A stretch of DNA of 64,000 bases from Flavobacteriales bacterium (GTDB lineage Bacteria > Bacteroidota > Bacteroidia > Flavobacteriales_D > Sanyastnellaceae). Both the position numbers and the translations under genes were made by a program. This document shows positions 18,218 to 26,621 of this stretch, one piece after another. The stretch is taken from the NCBI GenBank assembly GCA_018402085.1, contig JAGYJM010000002.1, positions 930,001 to 994,000 of the forward strand, in the 5' to 3' direction. Under the pieces are notes generated by a model, which worked only from the letters and a program-made list of their open reading frames with translations, was not told the DNA's origin and made no database searches. Position 1 is the stretch's first letter. Every line of letters begins with the position of its first letter.

Positions 18218-19753
18218 TCAATCCACTTTTTCAAAATTCAATTCTGTGAAATCAAAATCAGGGTTTGGTACGTCGATAGCAACCCCCTTAACGGTAGCAT
18301 CCGGCGAGAGCGTAAATTGGACGGTTCCTGAAGGTAGCATCATTTGTGTACCCCAATTTAACTGAAAAGTGTCATAATGCCAATGACGGAGGCTCCCTCT
18401 GAAGAGGGAGGTGTGCACGAACTGAAAGGCCAATTGGTCGCCAATTACTCGGATTTTCAGGTCGCCGTATATTTTATCGCGATAGGTGCCGGCGTATTTT
18501 TCGAGATCGAGGCTTGGTGAGGTACCCGTCACGCGGGCCTCTTCTGCTATTGCACGCTGCCTGGTCTTATTTTCTTCACGCGACTTGCTGAAATCCAAAA
18601 AGAGCGATGACCAGTCTTCACCTTTATCGATGCCATGCAGCACATCTAGCCATTTGTAGGTAGCGGCATAACTCAGTGAGGTCAGGCTGTTGGTCAGTAC
18701 AACGATCCCCGCCTTCATCCCAGGCACCATAACAGTTCTGGAGATCATACCATCATATCCACCACCGTGCGCCACAACCTTGCTACCGTGCATGTTCATC
18801 AGCTCCCAGCCGAGTCCGTAGCCCTTGAAGGTCTGTGTTGGCCAAAGGTCGAGGCTTCCTTGCGAAACGGCTTCAGGAGTCTGAACGCTCCACATTTCAT
18901 GGCTCTGCGCGGAGCTCCATAGGGTGTCGCCCTGATAAACACCTTTGCCGAGTTGCACCTCAATCCACTTGCTCCAGTCGTGCACAGAGGAGATCATAGC
19001 ACCGGCAGGGGCGATATTGTCCCAGTTCACCCATTCGATGGCGACATTATTTCCGTTGACTTCATTGTGGGGTGCTGCAAGGTTGGTTTCTGCTTTGAAT
19101 TGCTTGATCGAGTAGAGGGTATTGTCCATTTTCAGAGGAGTGAGAATACGTTCGCTTACAAAGTCTTCCCAGCTTTGTCCGGTCACCACCGGAATGATCT
19201 CACCGGCAGCAAGAAACATAATGTTCTGGTAGCCGTAGTGTTCGCGGAATCCATACTTCGGTTCAAGATGCCGCGCCCTCCGCAGCACTTCTTCGCGCGA
19301 ATGGTCGCTTCCGTACCAGATGAGGTCACCACTGAAGGTAGCGAGTCCGCTGCGGTGACAGAGAAGATCCCGAATGGTGAGGTTATCGCTGACATAGGGA
19401 TCATAGAGTTCAAACCAGGGGAGGTACTTCTGCACTTTATCATCCCAGCCGATTTTCTTTTCATCTACCAGTATAGCGAGTGCGGCGGCTGTCATGCTTT
19501 TGGTATTCGAGGCGACGGCAAAGAGCGTGTTCGCATCCACCGCTTCTGCGGTGTTGACATCTTTCAAGCCATAACCCTTCTCGAATATGACCTGACCATC
19601 TTGCACGATAGCCACAGCCATTCCGGGCACATTCCACTCTATTAAGGCTTCTGCGAAATAAGCGTCAAGGTTTCGCAGGTCAGCTTTACTCAACTGGGCT
19701 GAAGCGGATAAGAGGCTAAAGAAAGCCGCCGCGAACAGAATCATCTTCTTCAT
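18218..19753 (-). CDS. Serine hydrolase of the class C beta-lactamase / penicillin-binding family
   Basis: Exported hydrolase of 511 residues resembling esterases and D-Ala-D-Ala peptidases of the AmpC fold. The signal peptide is residues 1-19 (FAAAFFSLLSASAQ). The catalytic SxxK motif is Ser82-Lys85 (ASNTKSMTA), the YxN motif is Y174-Q-N176 (HYGYQNIMF), and a C-terminal HGGGYDG replaces the KTG box. After about residue 395 a lipocalin-like DUF3471-type domain follows (KYAGTYRDKIYGDLKIRVIG). The true substrate cannot be told. A CATC/GATG hairpin repeat sits in frame at residues 68-75 and encodes TAEAVDAN. A TACCTTTA box about 20 bases upstream may be the -7 element. Confidence 0.88.
   Translation of the reverse strand: MKKMILFAAAFFSLLSASAQLSKADLRNLDAYFAEALIEWNVPGMAVAIVQDGQVIFEKGYGLKDVNTAEAVDANTLFAVASNTKSMTAAALAILVDEKKIGWDDKVQKYLPWFELYDPYVSDNLTIRDLLCHRSGLATFSGDLIWYGSDHSREEVLRRARHLEPKYGFREHYGYQNIMFLAAGEIIPVVTGQSWEDFVSERILTPLKMDNTLYSIKQFKAETNLAAPHNEVNGNNVAIEWVNWDNIAPAGAMISSVHDWSKWIEVQLGKGVYQGDTLWSSAQSHEMWSVQTPEAVSQGSLDLWPTQTFKGYGLGWELMNMHGSKVVAHGGGYDGMISRTVMVPGMKAGIVVLTNSLTSLSYAATYKWLDVLHGIDKGEDWSSLFLDFSKSREENKTRQRAIAEEARVTGTSPSLDLEKYAGTYRDKIYGDLKIRVIGDQLAFQFVHTSLFRGSLRHWHYDTFQLNWGTQMMLPSGTVQFTLSPDATVKGVAIDVPNPDFDFTELNFEKVD
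19533..19553 (-). repeat. CATC/GATG-hairpin repeat inside serine hydrolase gene
   Basis: GCATC then CACCGC-TTCT-GCGGTG. The copy at 63688 in the E1 dehydrogenase gene has the same 21 bases plus matching flanks (25 identical in total), although the host genes are unrelated. Confidence 0.85.
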
Positions 19754-19836
19754 TGTTCCATGTTTGGTAGCGTTAAAGGTATCAACTCTTCAACTTTGCT
19801 GCGCTTTCTGCCATCTTTGCATTAAAATTGACCGCT

Positions 19837-20424
19837 ATGTTTCGTCCGGGTGACCGCGTACGCTTTCTGAATGATACAGGTGAAGCTACTGTTATTCAAA
19901 TGATTGATGCCACACAGGTACTCATTGAAGATGAAACCGGGTTTGATTATCCGTATCCGGCCAATGAGTTGATAAAAATTGAGAATCCCGCGAACGAACA
20001 TCAGGCATATAAGGCGAAGTCACCTGATTTTAGGGAGGTGATTGCGCGCAACGTAGATGAACGCGAGCTTGATGGTGCAAGCAAAGACTTTAAAACAAAG
20101 TACAAAGATGACAAGGCGGGGGGCGGACGTTACGGCGAAAAGCTCGAGGTAGACCTCCATATTCACGAGCTGATTGATCGTGATACGGGCTTAGATCCGC
20201 ATGATAAGCTGCAGATCCAGATGGAGCATTTCGAGCGCATGATGAAGCGTGCCGAGCAGCAGCGTATCGGCAAGGTGATTTTCATTCATGGGATCGGACA
20301 GGGTATTTTACGTAATGAGATTCGCAAAAACCTGGAAATGTATTATCCAAATGCGGAGTATTTCGATGCGAATTATCAGGAATATGGCTACGGTGCCACG
20401 GAGGTAAGGTTGCGGTTTAATTAG
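19837..20424 (+). CDS. DUF2027/Smr-domain protein
   Basis: Cytoplasmic protein of 195 residues. The N-terminal part is a small SH3-like barrel (FRPGDRVRFLNDTGEATVIQM); a charged linker leads to a C-terminal Smr domain (about residues 105-195) with the conserved VDLHIHEL and IFIHGIGQGILRNEI motifs. Smr domains bind or nick branched nucleic acids or cleave RNA. The MutS2 of this window lacks an Smr domain, so this separate protein could supply such a function; that is inference. The ATG was preferred over a TTG three codons upstream. The gene stands alone, followed by a repeat array. Confidence 0.85.
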   Translation: MFRPGDRVRFLNDTGEATVIQMIDATQVLIEDETGFDYPYPANELIKIENPANEHQAYKAKSPDFREVIARNVDERELDGASKDFKTKYKDDKAGGGRYGEKLEVDLHIHELIDRDTGLDPHDKLQIQMEHFERMMKRAEQQRIGKVIFIHGIGQGILRNEIRKNLEMYYPNAEYFDANYQEYGYGATEVRLRFN

Positions 20425-20427
20425 TTA

Positions 20428-20451
20428 GTCTGGAGTCGGGTGTCTGGAGTC
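20428..20451 (+). repeat. Short direct repeat GTCTGGAGTC, two copies
   Basis: Two copies of GTCTGGAGTC separated by four bases, just after the stop of the Smr-domain gene and before the hairpin-bounded tandem array. Confidence 0.6.
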
Positions 20452-20458
20452 AGGGGTG

Positions 20459-20778
20459 CAGCGCATATTTGCGCTGCTATACTCGAATAGGTGGCTCTTG
20501 TGTGGCGGCGGCTACTGCCGCCGGTCTGTTTTAGGCGCATACTGGAGTGTGCGCGAACTGGTAACAGCTACAGCCGCCGGTCTGTTGAAGGCGCACACTG
20601 GAGTGTGCGCGAACTGGTAACGGCTACCGCCGCCGGTCTGCTGAAGGCGCACACTGGAGTGTGCGCGAACTGGTAACGGCTACTGCCGCCGGTCTGTTTT
20701 AGGCGCACACTGGAGTGTGCGCGAACTGGTAACAGCTACTGCCGCCGGTCTGTTGAAGCGCAGCGCATACTTGCGCTG
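20459..20778. repeat. 56-bp tandem repeat array bracketed by matching hairpins
   Basis: The core CCGGTCTG recurs at 20521, 20577, 20633, 20689 and 20745, exactly 56 bases apart each time, giving four full units plus partial ends. Each unit carries the hairpin GCGCACACTGGAGTGTGCGC (one base varies in the first) followed by GAACTGGTAAC and a CCGCCGG segment. The array is bounded on the left by CAGCGCA-TATT-TGCGCTG (20459-20476) and on the right by CAGCGCA-TACT-TGCGCTG (20761-20778). Because 56 is not a multiple of three and units hit stops in each frame, it is not coding. There are no unique spacers, so it is not a CRISPR array. Confidence 0.9.
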
Positions 20779-20811
20779 CTTTGATGAAAATGACGGTTCA
20801 AGTGTGGCGGT

Positions 20812-21684
20812 TCAGCGCTCTCTCGGATCCACATAAGGTTTGCGCTTGCCTTCTTTGCCCATGGTCACATACACGTCGCTCTCGAAGGTCCACTTGTTTT
20901 TATCAAGTACGAAGGCATCGAAGGTGAGGTCGGGGCCCATGAAGGCCGGATTACGGCCCATGCCTGAGGTGCGCGGTGAAAGATGGTCGAATACAAAACG
21001 GTTATCTTTTTTGAAGTAGCGGAGTGAGGCGCTGACTTCTTCGGCATATTCAAAGATGAACCGTTTTAAACGTTCTTCAGGATGTTCGAATACATTGCCT
21101 CCCAGGCGGATGCCCTTGCGGGTGAACTCCATCACTTCAAGCACCTTCCGGTTGATGAGTCCATTCGCGCCATCCCAACCCAGCAGCATATAATAAGGTT
21201 TACGGCGATGCTTGACGTAGACAATATCGTAATAGAGAGCACCGAACCATTCATCCGGACGCAGGTAGCGGTTTTTGACATATTGCACGTCATCCGAATG
21301 GTCACGAAGTTCTTCCCAGTTGTAAATACCTTTTTTCTCATCTTCTTTCCAGAGAATGAAGCAGCCGTAGGCATGGGTCTGGTCTTCGAAAGGAACATTC
21401 CAGTTGAAGATGCGGAACTGCTCATCAGGTGAGGTCAGAATAGCCATGTACTTCACCTTATCAAAGGGGTAGTCGAAACAGCCGGCAGAGTTGACGGCCT
21501 CCTGAACGGTTTGCCGAAGTGAGTCGTGGCAGGCCCTTCTGATGTCGTCAGTAGCTGCAGTTCGTATTTGCTCCTGCAGGCCGATGATCCGCTTTTCAAG
21601 GGGCGCAAATTCAGACTGAGCAGTGGCAAAGGTGTTCCAGAACCACAAGGGAAGGGTGAGCAATGCAATGCAGTTTCTCATCAT
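20812..21684 (-). CDS. Exported protein of unknown function
   Basis: About 290 residues with a signal peptide (NCIALLTLPLWFWNTFATAQ), so secreted or periplasmic. The mature part opens with a helical segment (LEKRIIGLQEQIRTAATDDIRRACHDSL) and continues with a beta-rich region containing many aromatic residues (FRIFNWNVPFEDQTHAYG, YYMLLGWDGANG). The pattern resembles Bacteroidota proteins of unknown function that look like beta propeller fragments, but I cannot assign a family. The reading frame is open far upstream, but the tandem ATG codons chosen start the signal peptide. It is 25 bases downstream of the NTF2-like gene and probably co-transcribed with it. Confidence 0.75.
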   Translation of the reverse strand: MMRNCIALLTLPLWFWNTFATAQSEFAPLEKRIIGLQEQIRTAATDDIRRACHDSLRQTVQEAVNSAGCFDYPFDKVKYMAILTSPDEQFRIFNWNVPFEDQTHAYGCFILWKEDEKKGIYNWEELRDHSDDVQYVKNRYLRPDEWFGALYYDIVYVKHRRKPYYMLLGWDGANGLINRKVLEVMEFTRKGIRLGGNVFEHPEERLKRFIFEYAEEVSASLRYFKKDNRFVFDHLSPRTSGMGRNPAFMGPDLTFDAFVLDKNKWTFESDVYVTMGKEGKRKPYVDPRER

Positions 21685-21709
21685 GAAAGAAAACGCAGGG
21701 CCGTCAGAT

Positions 21710-22204
21710 TTAGTCTTCCGGGAGGTAACGATAGGGGATCGGTACGCCGTTGGTATCATTTGACCAGATAACGTTGCATATCCACCACCGGTCATTGTGC
21801 CATACAAGTTGATACGAATTGATTCCTCTATTGGTGGAGTTGCCGACCGTGGCCTCATAGGTTTGCCAAACATGGGCGATCCCGTTGTACTCGTCAATTT
21901 CTTTGCGCAGCTCTACTTCCACAATGGTGCGGTCAGCGCTATTGAGAAACAGGCGAATAAAGTCTTCCATGGCAAAATTCGTGGCACGTAGTCCCATGTT
22001 GTTGGCATCGCCCACTACGGTGAAATCGGCAGAAGCCATGAAAAGCCCGCGAAAGGTTTCCCAATCTTCGGTAGGAGCACTGATACAGCGGAGAACCTCT
22101 GAAACGCAACCCTCAACGGTGGTGGTATTGGAGTTCCACTCCTGGGCGAGTCCGTGGCTTACTGCCCAAAAGGGCAGGATGGCTGTGAGGATCCATTTTT
22201 TCAT
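21710..22204 (-). CDS. Exported NTF2/SnoaL-like protein
   Basis: A 164-residue protein with a signal peptide (KKWILTAILPFWAVSHGLAQ). The remainder has the length and pattern of an NTF2/SnoaL-fold domain: a helical start with W-ETFRGLF, then ADFTVVG, AMEDFIRLF, and long strands ending W-VYQLVWHNDRWWICNVIW-like. Such domains bind small ligands or catalyse simple reactions, but no catalytic residue set stands out. The chosen ATG begins the signal peptide; the frame is open upstream without a better start. Likely co-transcribed with the following exported protein. Confidence 0.75.
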   Translation of the reverse strand: MKKWILTAILPFWAVSHGLAQEWNSNTTTVEGCVSEVLRCISAPTEDWETFRGLFMASADFTVVGDANNMGLRATNFAMEDFIRLFLNSADRTIVEVELRKEIDEYNGIAHVWQTYEATVGNSTNRGINSYQLVWHNDRWWICNVIWSNDTNGVPIPYRYLPED

Positions 22205-22269
22205 GGGGTGAAGATACCGAAATGATCGAGGATCGGTGATGGTGGTGAGTTCACGATTTCTACTTAACG

Positions 22270-22289
22270 GCACACACTGCAGTGTGTGC
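22270..22289. repeat. Solitary copy of the tandem-array hairpin
   Basis: GCACACACTGCAGTGTGTGC, a perfect palindrome. It matches the hairpin of the 56-bp array at 17 of 20 bases, and two of the three differences form a compensating pair (G-C to A-T). Confidence 0.6.
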
Positions 22290-22356
22290 TTACAATTCCA
22301 TGTTACCGAGGTGTTCGTGACTTGACGGTTCACGGAAGGCTGGGAGGCCATCCCTT

Positions 22357-22704
22357 TCAGAGGTGCATGAACTCTTTCTTCGCCAGGAGTTGTTCTTCTG
22401 TTTCACGGTGATCCGGATCATCTACGCAGCAGTCTACCGGGCAAACGGCGGCACATTGGGGTTCATCGTGAAAACCGACACATTCAGTGCATTTATCCGT
22501 TACGATGTAGTAAACATCCATGTCTACCGGCTCCTGTTCAGCTTCGGCGTCAGCTTCAGTGCCACTCAAAAGTTTGATCTGGCCTTCGAGACCTGTACCA
22601 TCGGCGTAGCGCCACTCGGCGCCACCTTCGTAAATTGCATTATTAGGACATTCAGGTTCGCATGCACCGCAATTGATGCATTCGTCTGTGATCATGATAG
22701 CCAT
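22357..22704 (-). CDS. 4Fe-4S dicluster ferredoxin
   Basis: Small electron carrier of 115 residues with two 4Fe-4S sites. The N-terminal motif [12 protein letters not shown] binds three ligands of one cluster and one of the other. The C-terminal set ([21 protein letters not shown]) has the extended spacing of the Azotobacter/YfhL-type ferredoxins. A variable acidic loop lies between ([19 protein letters not shown]). It is divergent from the LuxC-type reductase gene, an arrangement common in Bacteroidota that may reflect joint regulation, although a direct redox partnership has not been shown. The ATG is preceded by a good TATATTTG box. Confidence 0.92.
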   Translation of the reverse strand: MAIMITDECINCGACEPECPNNAIYEGGAEWRYADGTGLEGQIKLLSGTEADAEAEQEPVDMDVYYIVTDKCTECVGFHDEPQCAAVCPVDCCVDDPDHRETEEQLLAKKEFMHL

Positions 22705-22727
22705 ACTTCCAACCGTCTAATGATTTG

Positions 22728-22735
22728 TAATTTTG
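22728..22735 (+). promoter_or_regulatory. Putative -7 box for the LuxC-type gene (TAATTTTG)
   Basis: An exact TAnnTTTG match 46 bases before the reductase start. It lies in the same spacer as the divergent ferredoxin promoter. Confidence 0.4.
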
Positions 22736-22740
22736 CGCTA

Positions 22741-22748
22741 CAAATATA
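22741..22748 (-). promoter_or_regulatory. Putative -7 box for the ferredoxin gene (TATATTTG on minus)
   Basis: An exact minus-strand TAnnTTTG match 36 bases before the ferredoxin ATG. It lies only 5 bases from the divergent -7 box, so the two promoters probably interfere. Confidence 0.5.
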
Positions 22749-22781
22749 GCCATTCAAAGGCCTTAAAGCAGCATTATACCC

Positions 22782-23819
22782 ATGGATCTGAAACAACGAA
22801 TGTCTGATTTTGTTCGTCTCGGCGCGCTGATGCGGACGGTCGGTGATGTGCACCTGATGGAGGCCGATAAGTCTGCGAACAGGCGTTTCAAAACGCTTAT
22901 TGAGCGTGAGCGACATCACAATGGCTGGTTCACGCCGAAGAATGTGCAAAGTGCATTCAGGTCAATGGGTGAATCAATGACTGAGAAAAAAATGAAGCGG
23001 TGGCTTGCGGCGTATCCCTCACTTGAAGAAACTCGGTCAGAGCGAAACGTAGGCCTCGTGCTGGCAGGTAACATCCCGCTTGTAGGGTTTCATGATGTTT
23101 TGTGTACGCTGCTCAGCGGTCATCACGCCCTCATCAAGTGTTCACGCGACGATAACCGGCTGCTTCCCGTGCTGCTCGAAGCACTCGTTGAAATCAATCA
23201 GGCGTGGGCTTCACGCTTCACTTTCATACCGCATCGATTAGAGCAATTTGATGCGGTCATTGCTACCGGAAGCAACAACACAGCGCGCTATTTTGAGCAG
23301 TATTTCAGCAGTGTATCGCATATAATCAGGAAGAATCGCAGCAGTGTGGCTGTTTTAAACGGCGAAGAATCGCCGGATGAGCTTGAAGCCCTCGGCGAAG
23401 ATGTGTTTGCTTATTTCGGGCTTGGTTGCCGCAATGTGACGAAGGTGTTTTTGCCCCAAGATTTCGATATAGACCGATTGTTTGCCGGGTTCTACCCATA
23501 CCGCGACATCATCAACCATGCGAAGTATGCGAACAATTACGATTACCACAAAGCCCTTTGGTTACTGAATCGAGATGAGCTCATCGAGAATGGATTCTTG
23601 CTTGTAAAAGAAGACGAGCAGCTCGTGAGTCCGGTCGGTAGCTTATTTCTCCACCGCTATGAAAACGAAGCTGAAGTAAGTAAGTGGCTGGAGGCTCATC
23701 GCGATGAGGTGCAATGTGTGGTCGGACGAAAGTATATTTTGTTTGGAGAGGCTCAGCAGCCCGAACTCTGGGATTATGCAGACGCCGTGGATACCATGGC
23801 CTTTTTGAGCAAACTCTGA
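22782..23819 (+). CDS. LuxC-type acyl-CoA reductase
   Basis: NAD(P)H-dependent reductase of the LuxC family, which converts acyl-CoA or acyl thioesters to aldehydes. At 345 residues it is a little shorter than LuxC proper. Visible are the nucleotide-binding region (NVGLVLAGNIPLVGFHDVLC, about residues 89-108, and ALIKCSRDD) and the catalytic-type Cys216 in FGLGCRNVTKVFLP. There is no bioluminescence gene nearby. In Bacteroidota such a gene commonly sits next to a ferredoxin gene, as here, and its physiological substrate is unclear. Confidence 0.87.
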   Translation: MDLKQRMSDFVRLGALMRTVGDVHLMEADKSANRRFKTLIERERHHNGWFTPKNVQSAFRSMGESMTEKKMKRWLAAYPSLEETRSERNVGLVLAGNIPLVGFHDVLCTLLSGHHALIKCSRDDNRLLPVLLEALVEINQAWASRFTFIPHRLEQFDAVIATGSNNTARYFEQYFSSVSHIIRKNRSSVAVLNGEESPDELEALGEDVFAYFGLGCRNVTKVFLPQDFDIDRLFAGFYPYRDIINHAKYANNYDYHKALWLLNRDELIENGFLLVKEDEQLVSPVGSLFLHRYENEAEVSKWLEAHRDEVQCVVGRKYILFGEAQQPELWDYADAVDTMAFLSKL

Positions 23820-23891
23820 AATGCAAGAATTCGCATTGAATGGCAGGGTGGTCAGACAATGAACTCACGGGAAAATCCTACTTTTACGGCA

Positions 23892-25013
23892 ATGCAAGGA
23901 AAAGTGACGATTGGAGCGGTCTCTCTGTTGGCCGCAGTACTGTTCGGATGCTCTACGGAAGTAGAGCTGAACGCCCCGTATGAATCCGAGACGGTAGTTT
24001 TCGGACTGCTGGATCCTCGTCAGGATACACAGTGGGTGAAGATCAACCGAACCTGGCTCGGAGAAAGCAATAACCTTTTGGTCGCCGGCATTCAAGATAG
24101 TTCTGAATACCCTGAAGAGGCCTTTACTGCCTACATCGAGCGCTGGCAAAACGGCAACATGACACAGGTGTATGAATTGCAGGATACGCTGCTTGATAAC
24201 AAAGAACCCGGGCTGTTTTTTGCGCCGCAGCATACGGCTTATTACACCGCTACGCCCGGTGGTGTCGATCCAAACTCTACCTATCGGCTGAATATTGATT
24301 TTACCGAAAAAGAAGATGTAGAAGCTTCTACCAACGTAATCGATATTCCTGTTGGGTTTATCAGTTCGCCTATCAGTCCCGAACAATCTACCCAGTATCC
24401 GGGTGTGGGTTTTGCAGCGGTAACTCCCAACGGCACTGTTTACTACGATCAGAATTTCGAGTGGTTATCAAGTCCGAATGCTACCCGCTACGATGCTTCC
24501 ATGGTCATTTATGTCACGGAGTATGTTTACAGTGATGAGAGCTGGACAGAACTGGTAGAAGTAAGAGACCGCCAGCTCGAATGGTTTTTAGGAACCCGAA
24601 GTATTGCTGCCGGAGCGCCAGTGCAGGAGGTGAACCTCGAAGTAGGCGGACAAGCGTTCTTCAATTTCCTCAGGAGTCGCCTTGAAGTGGATCCGCGCGT
24701 ACGCAGGGCGTTGGGCTATTACGATGAGAACTTTCAGGTGCAGCGTGTTTTTGACTTTACAGTGGCTATGGCGAACGAAGAGTTTGACACATACCTTGAC
24801 GTCAACGAGCCCATTACCAACATTGTACAGGAGCGTCCGGATTACACCAATGTCGTGAACGGACTTGGTCTTTTTGCTTCTCGTACCAGCGAACGGGTAA
24901 ATGGTGTGCGTCTTTCTACCGGCAGCCAGGTGGCGGCCTATGAAGGTGACATTACTGAAGGCCTTAACCTCTGTTCACCCAGTCCTTTTAGCGATTACTA
25001 CTGTGGCGAGTAA
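23892..25013 (+). CDS. DUF4249-like lipoprotein
   Basis: Predicted outer-membrane or periplasmic lipoprotein of about 373 residues. The signal sequence ends in a lipobox (LAAVLFGC) with Cys20. The mature part is beta-rich with the pattern of DUF4249 proteins: TEVELNAPYESETVVFGLLDPRQDTQWVKI at the start and YRLNI, FDFTVAMANEEFDTYLDVNEP later. Such lipoproteins often accompany TonB receptors, but none is adjacent here, so this is an orphan copy. An ATG 11 codons upstream is also possible; the downstream one gives a normal-length lipoprotein signal. Confidence 0.75.
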   Translation: MQGKVTIGAVSLLAAVLFGCSTEVELNAPYESETVVFGLLDPRQDTQWVKINRTWLGESNNLLVAGIQDSSEYPEEAFTAYIERWQNGNMTQVYELQDTLLDNKEPGLFFAPQHTAYYTATPGGVDPNSTYRLNIDFTEKEDVEASTNVIDIPVGFISSPISPEQSTQYPGVGFAAVTPNGTVYYDQNFEWLSSPNATRYDASMVIYVTEYVYSDESWTELVEVRDRQLEWFLGTRSIAAGAPVQEVNLEVGGQAFFNFLRSRLEVDPRVRRALGYYDENFQVQRVFDFTVAMANEEFDTYLDVNEPITNIVQERPDYTNVVNGLGLFASRTSERVNGVRLSTGSQVAAYEGDITEGLNLCSPSPFSDYYCGE

Positions 25014-25028
25014 TTTTAGCTTCAGCTT

Positions 25029-25048
25029 ATCCAACGCTTTGCGTTGAT
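25029..25048 (+). repeat. Possible degenerate CATC/GATG-hairpin repeat
   Basis: TATC followed by CAACGC-TTT-GCGTTG, a perfect 6-bp stem with a 3-base loop, in the spacer after the lipoprotein gene. The flank and loop deviate from the consensus. Confidence 0.4.
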
Positions 25049-25101
25049 ATTTAAAGCTTTCCTGACGATATTCAGCAGCCTTATCCAGCTACTTTTACTT
25101 C

Positions 25102-25527
25102 ATGACCGGAGACCGTGCTGAAGAACTGGATGATTTCAGGAGCGAAACGCCACAGGCGTATTATCGCTATCAAGACGGTATTCTCACCATTGAACTTAAG
25201 CCTGACCTGATTATTGACCTGCGCACGGCAGAGCGGATTGAGCGCTTTCGTCTCGAAATGACCCATGATATTCGGGTTCCGGTGCTGTTGGTGATCCCCT
25301 CTAGCTACCTTTTGCTTGATAGAGAGGCCTTCCATTTTTTTGGCAGTGCGACTGGCGTCCACGGCTGTTTAGCGAAGGCCATCGTTCTTCACGCTCCCTT
25401 AAGGGTTATCTTGCGAAATTTCTCGCTTGCATTCTACCGCCACGAAAGTCCGCTTCGCCTCTTCACGTCTCGAAGTGATGCAAAGATGTGGTTGTTCGAT
25501 CAACTGGGTGTCGAAATCACCGGGTGA
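25102..25527 (+). CDS. STAS/SpoIIAA-like protein of unknown function
   Basis: A 141-residue soluble protein without a signal sequence. Its pattern (YYRYQDGILTIELKPD, then IIDLRTAERIERFRLEMT, PVLLVIPSSYLLLD, and a C-terminal SRSDAKMWLFDQLG helix) resembles the STAS/SpoIIAA-like small proteins common in Bacteroidota, in which an LFTS-R-SDA-WL ending is typical. Function is unknown. Its 3' end overlaps the 3' end of the convergent T9SS gene by 11 bases. Confidence 0.7.
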   Translation: MTGDRAEELDDFRSETPQAYYRYQDGILTIELKPDLIIDLRTAERIERFRLEMTHDIRVPVLLVIPSSYLLLDREAFHFFGSATGVHGCLAKAIVLHAPLRVILRNFSLAFYRHESPLRLFTSRSDAKMWLFDQLGVEITG

Positions 25528-26576
25528 TAAAGATCCTGTGGTGGGCGATGGCACCCGGGGTTTGAATCTCCACAAAATACATTCCGGCGGGATGATCAGA
25601 GAGGTTAAATGTTGACTGGTTTGGCAGCTCTTGCGCGAGTTTGCCATTGCCGTCGAGCAGTCGAAGCCTTGCGTCCGATGACAAGCCGCTAACATTCACC
25701 ATACCTGAAGTTACGGTAGGATAGACCCTCATCGCATCCGCCGTTTTCACGGCGATACCAACCGGATCTTCCTCGAGCTCATCAATTTTGTAGGTAATCG
25801 AACTGACCTGATCGAAATTCACGCTGACCGAAAGCACAGGAATGCCTTCTTCTTCAGCAAGCCAGAGGTATTGCACCATTTCGCGATCGAAAGTAAGTCC
25901 CTGCTGAATGAAATCAACATAAACGGAGTCAGTCATTTCGCAGGTTCATGCGCACTCGCAAGGCGTTGTAAGTGCCGGTTGGAGTGGTCACTTCACCCCA
26001 TCCGTCAACTTCATAGGTACGATTTTGCTGCAAACGATAATAACCTAGAGTAGGGATTTCGATCTGCCATTCGCTATACGAACTGTGCGTATTTCCGAAA
26101 TCGAGCGGTAGATCATACACCACATCAATCGGATCGGTTTGAGCGGGCACCGGAAGATCATTTACGGTAGCTCCCTGCCCAACGATCTCATAAGCCGATT
26201 CATCTTTCTGAATGAACTGGTAGAAGTTAGAGAACTCGACAGGTCCTGCAGAAAAGCCTTCTGTATTTAGGGCGAAATCAGCGAGGTAGTCTTCATCAAA
26301 AGGGTTATTGAAGAATACCTGGTACGTAAATGGAGCATCACCTACAGGTATGTAGGCTTGTTCTGCTTCATTGAAGCTTTCAAGATCACTGAAATCCCAG
26401 GTGAAATCTGCGCCTGTTTCCTCAAAATCGTAGTCTGTCAGCAAATTAGCATTGGTAAGGGCGTACACAGAATCTAGCGCCGGGAGATCTTCTTGTGTAA
26501 TGGAAACCTGAGCAGAGAGTAGGCCTGTCAAAAGGAAAAGCGCTGCAAAAGCGAGCGATGTGATATGCTTAGTCAT
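25517..26576 (-). pseudogene. T9SS type A-sorted exported protein, disrupted by a +1 frameshift
   Basis: The first part (about 215 codons) has a signal peptide (ITSLAFAALFLLTGLLSAQ) and a beta-rich body ending in TPTGTYNALRVRMNLRND, then a stop at about 25929. The rest continues in another frame from DSVYVDFIQQG through LAEEEGIPVLSVSVNF to a C-terminal T9SS type A sorting domain (VYPTVTSG, HPAGMYFVEIQTPG, IFITR). In intact Bacteroidota proteins a TYNVLRV segment runs straight into TDSVYV and a W-A-EGIPLL block, so this is one gene with one extra base near 25930-25940 (an AAA run is nearby). The second part alone lacks a signal peptide. It may be an assembly error or real decay. A TATATTTG box abuts the start. 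Confidence 0.75.
25734..25754 (-). repeat. CATC/GATG-hairpin repeat in T9SS protein gene
   Basis: GCATC then CGCCGT-TTTC-ACGGCG, a perfect 6-bp stem. On the coding strand it encodes AVKTADA, just before the sorting domain. Confidence 0.75.
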
Positions 26577-26621
26577 GTTCAAATATACTTTATTTCTCTA
26601 CTTACAGAGCCAGGCGAGATG

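Noticed and set aside
20491-20676. Open frame across the 56-bp repeat array
   Set aside because: The repeat period is not a multiple of three, so each unit is read in a different frame; a repeat artefact.
20459-20778. CRISPR array
   Set aside because: The repeats are directly adjacent with no unique spacers, and no cas gene is nearby.
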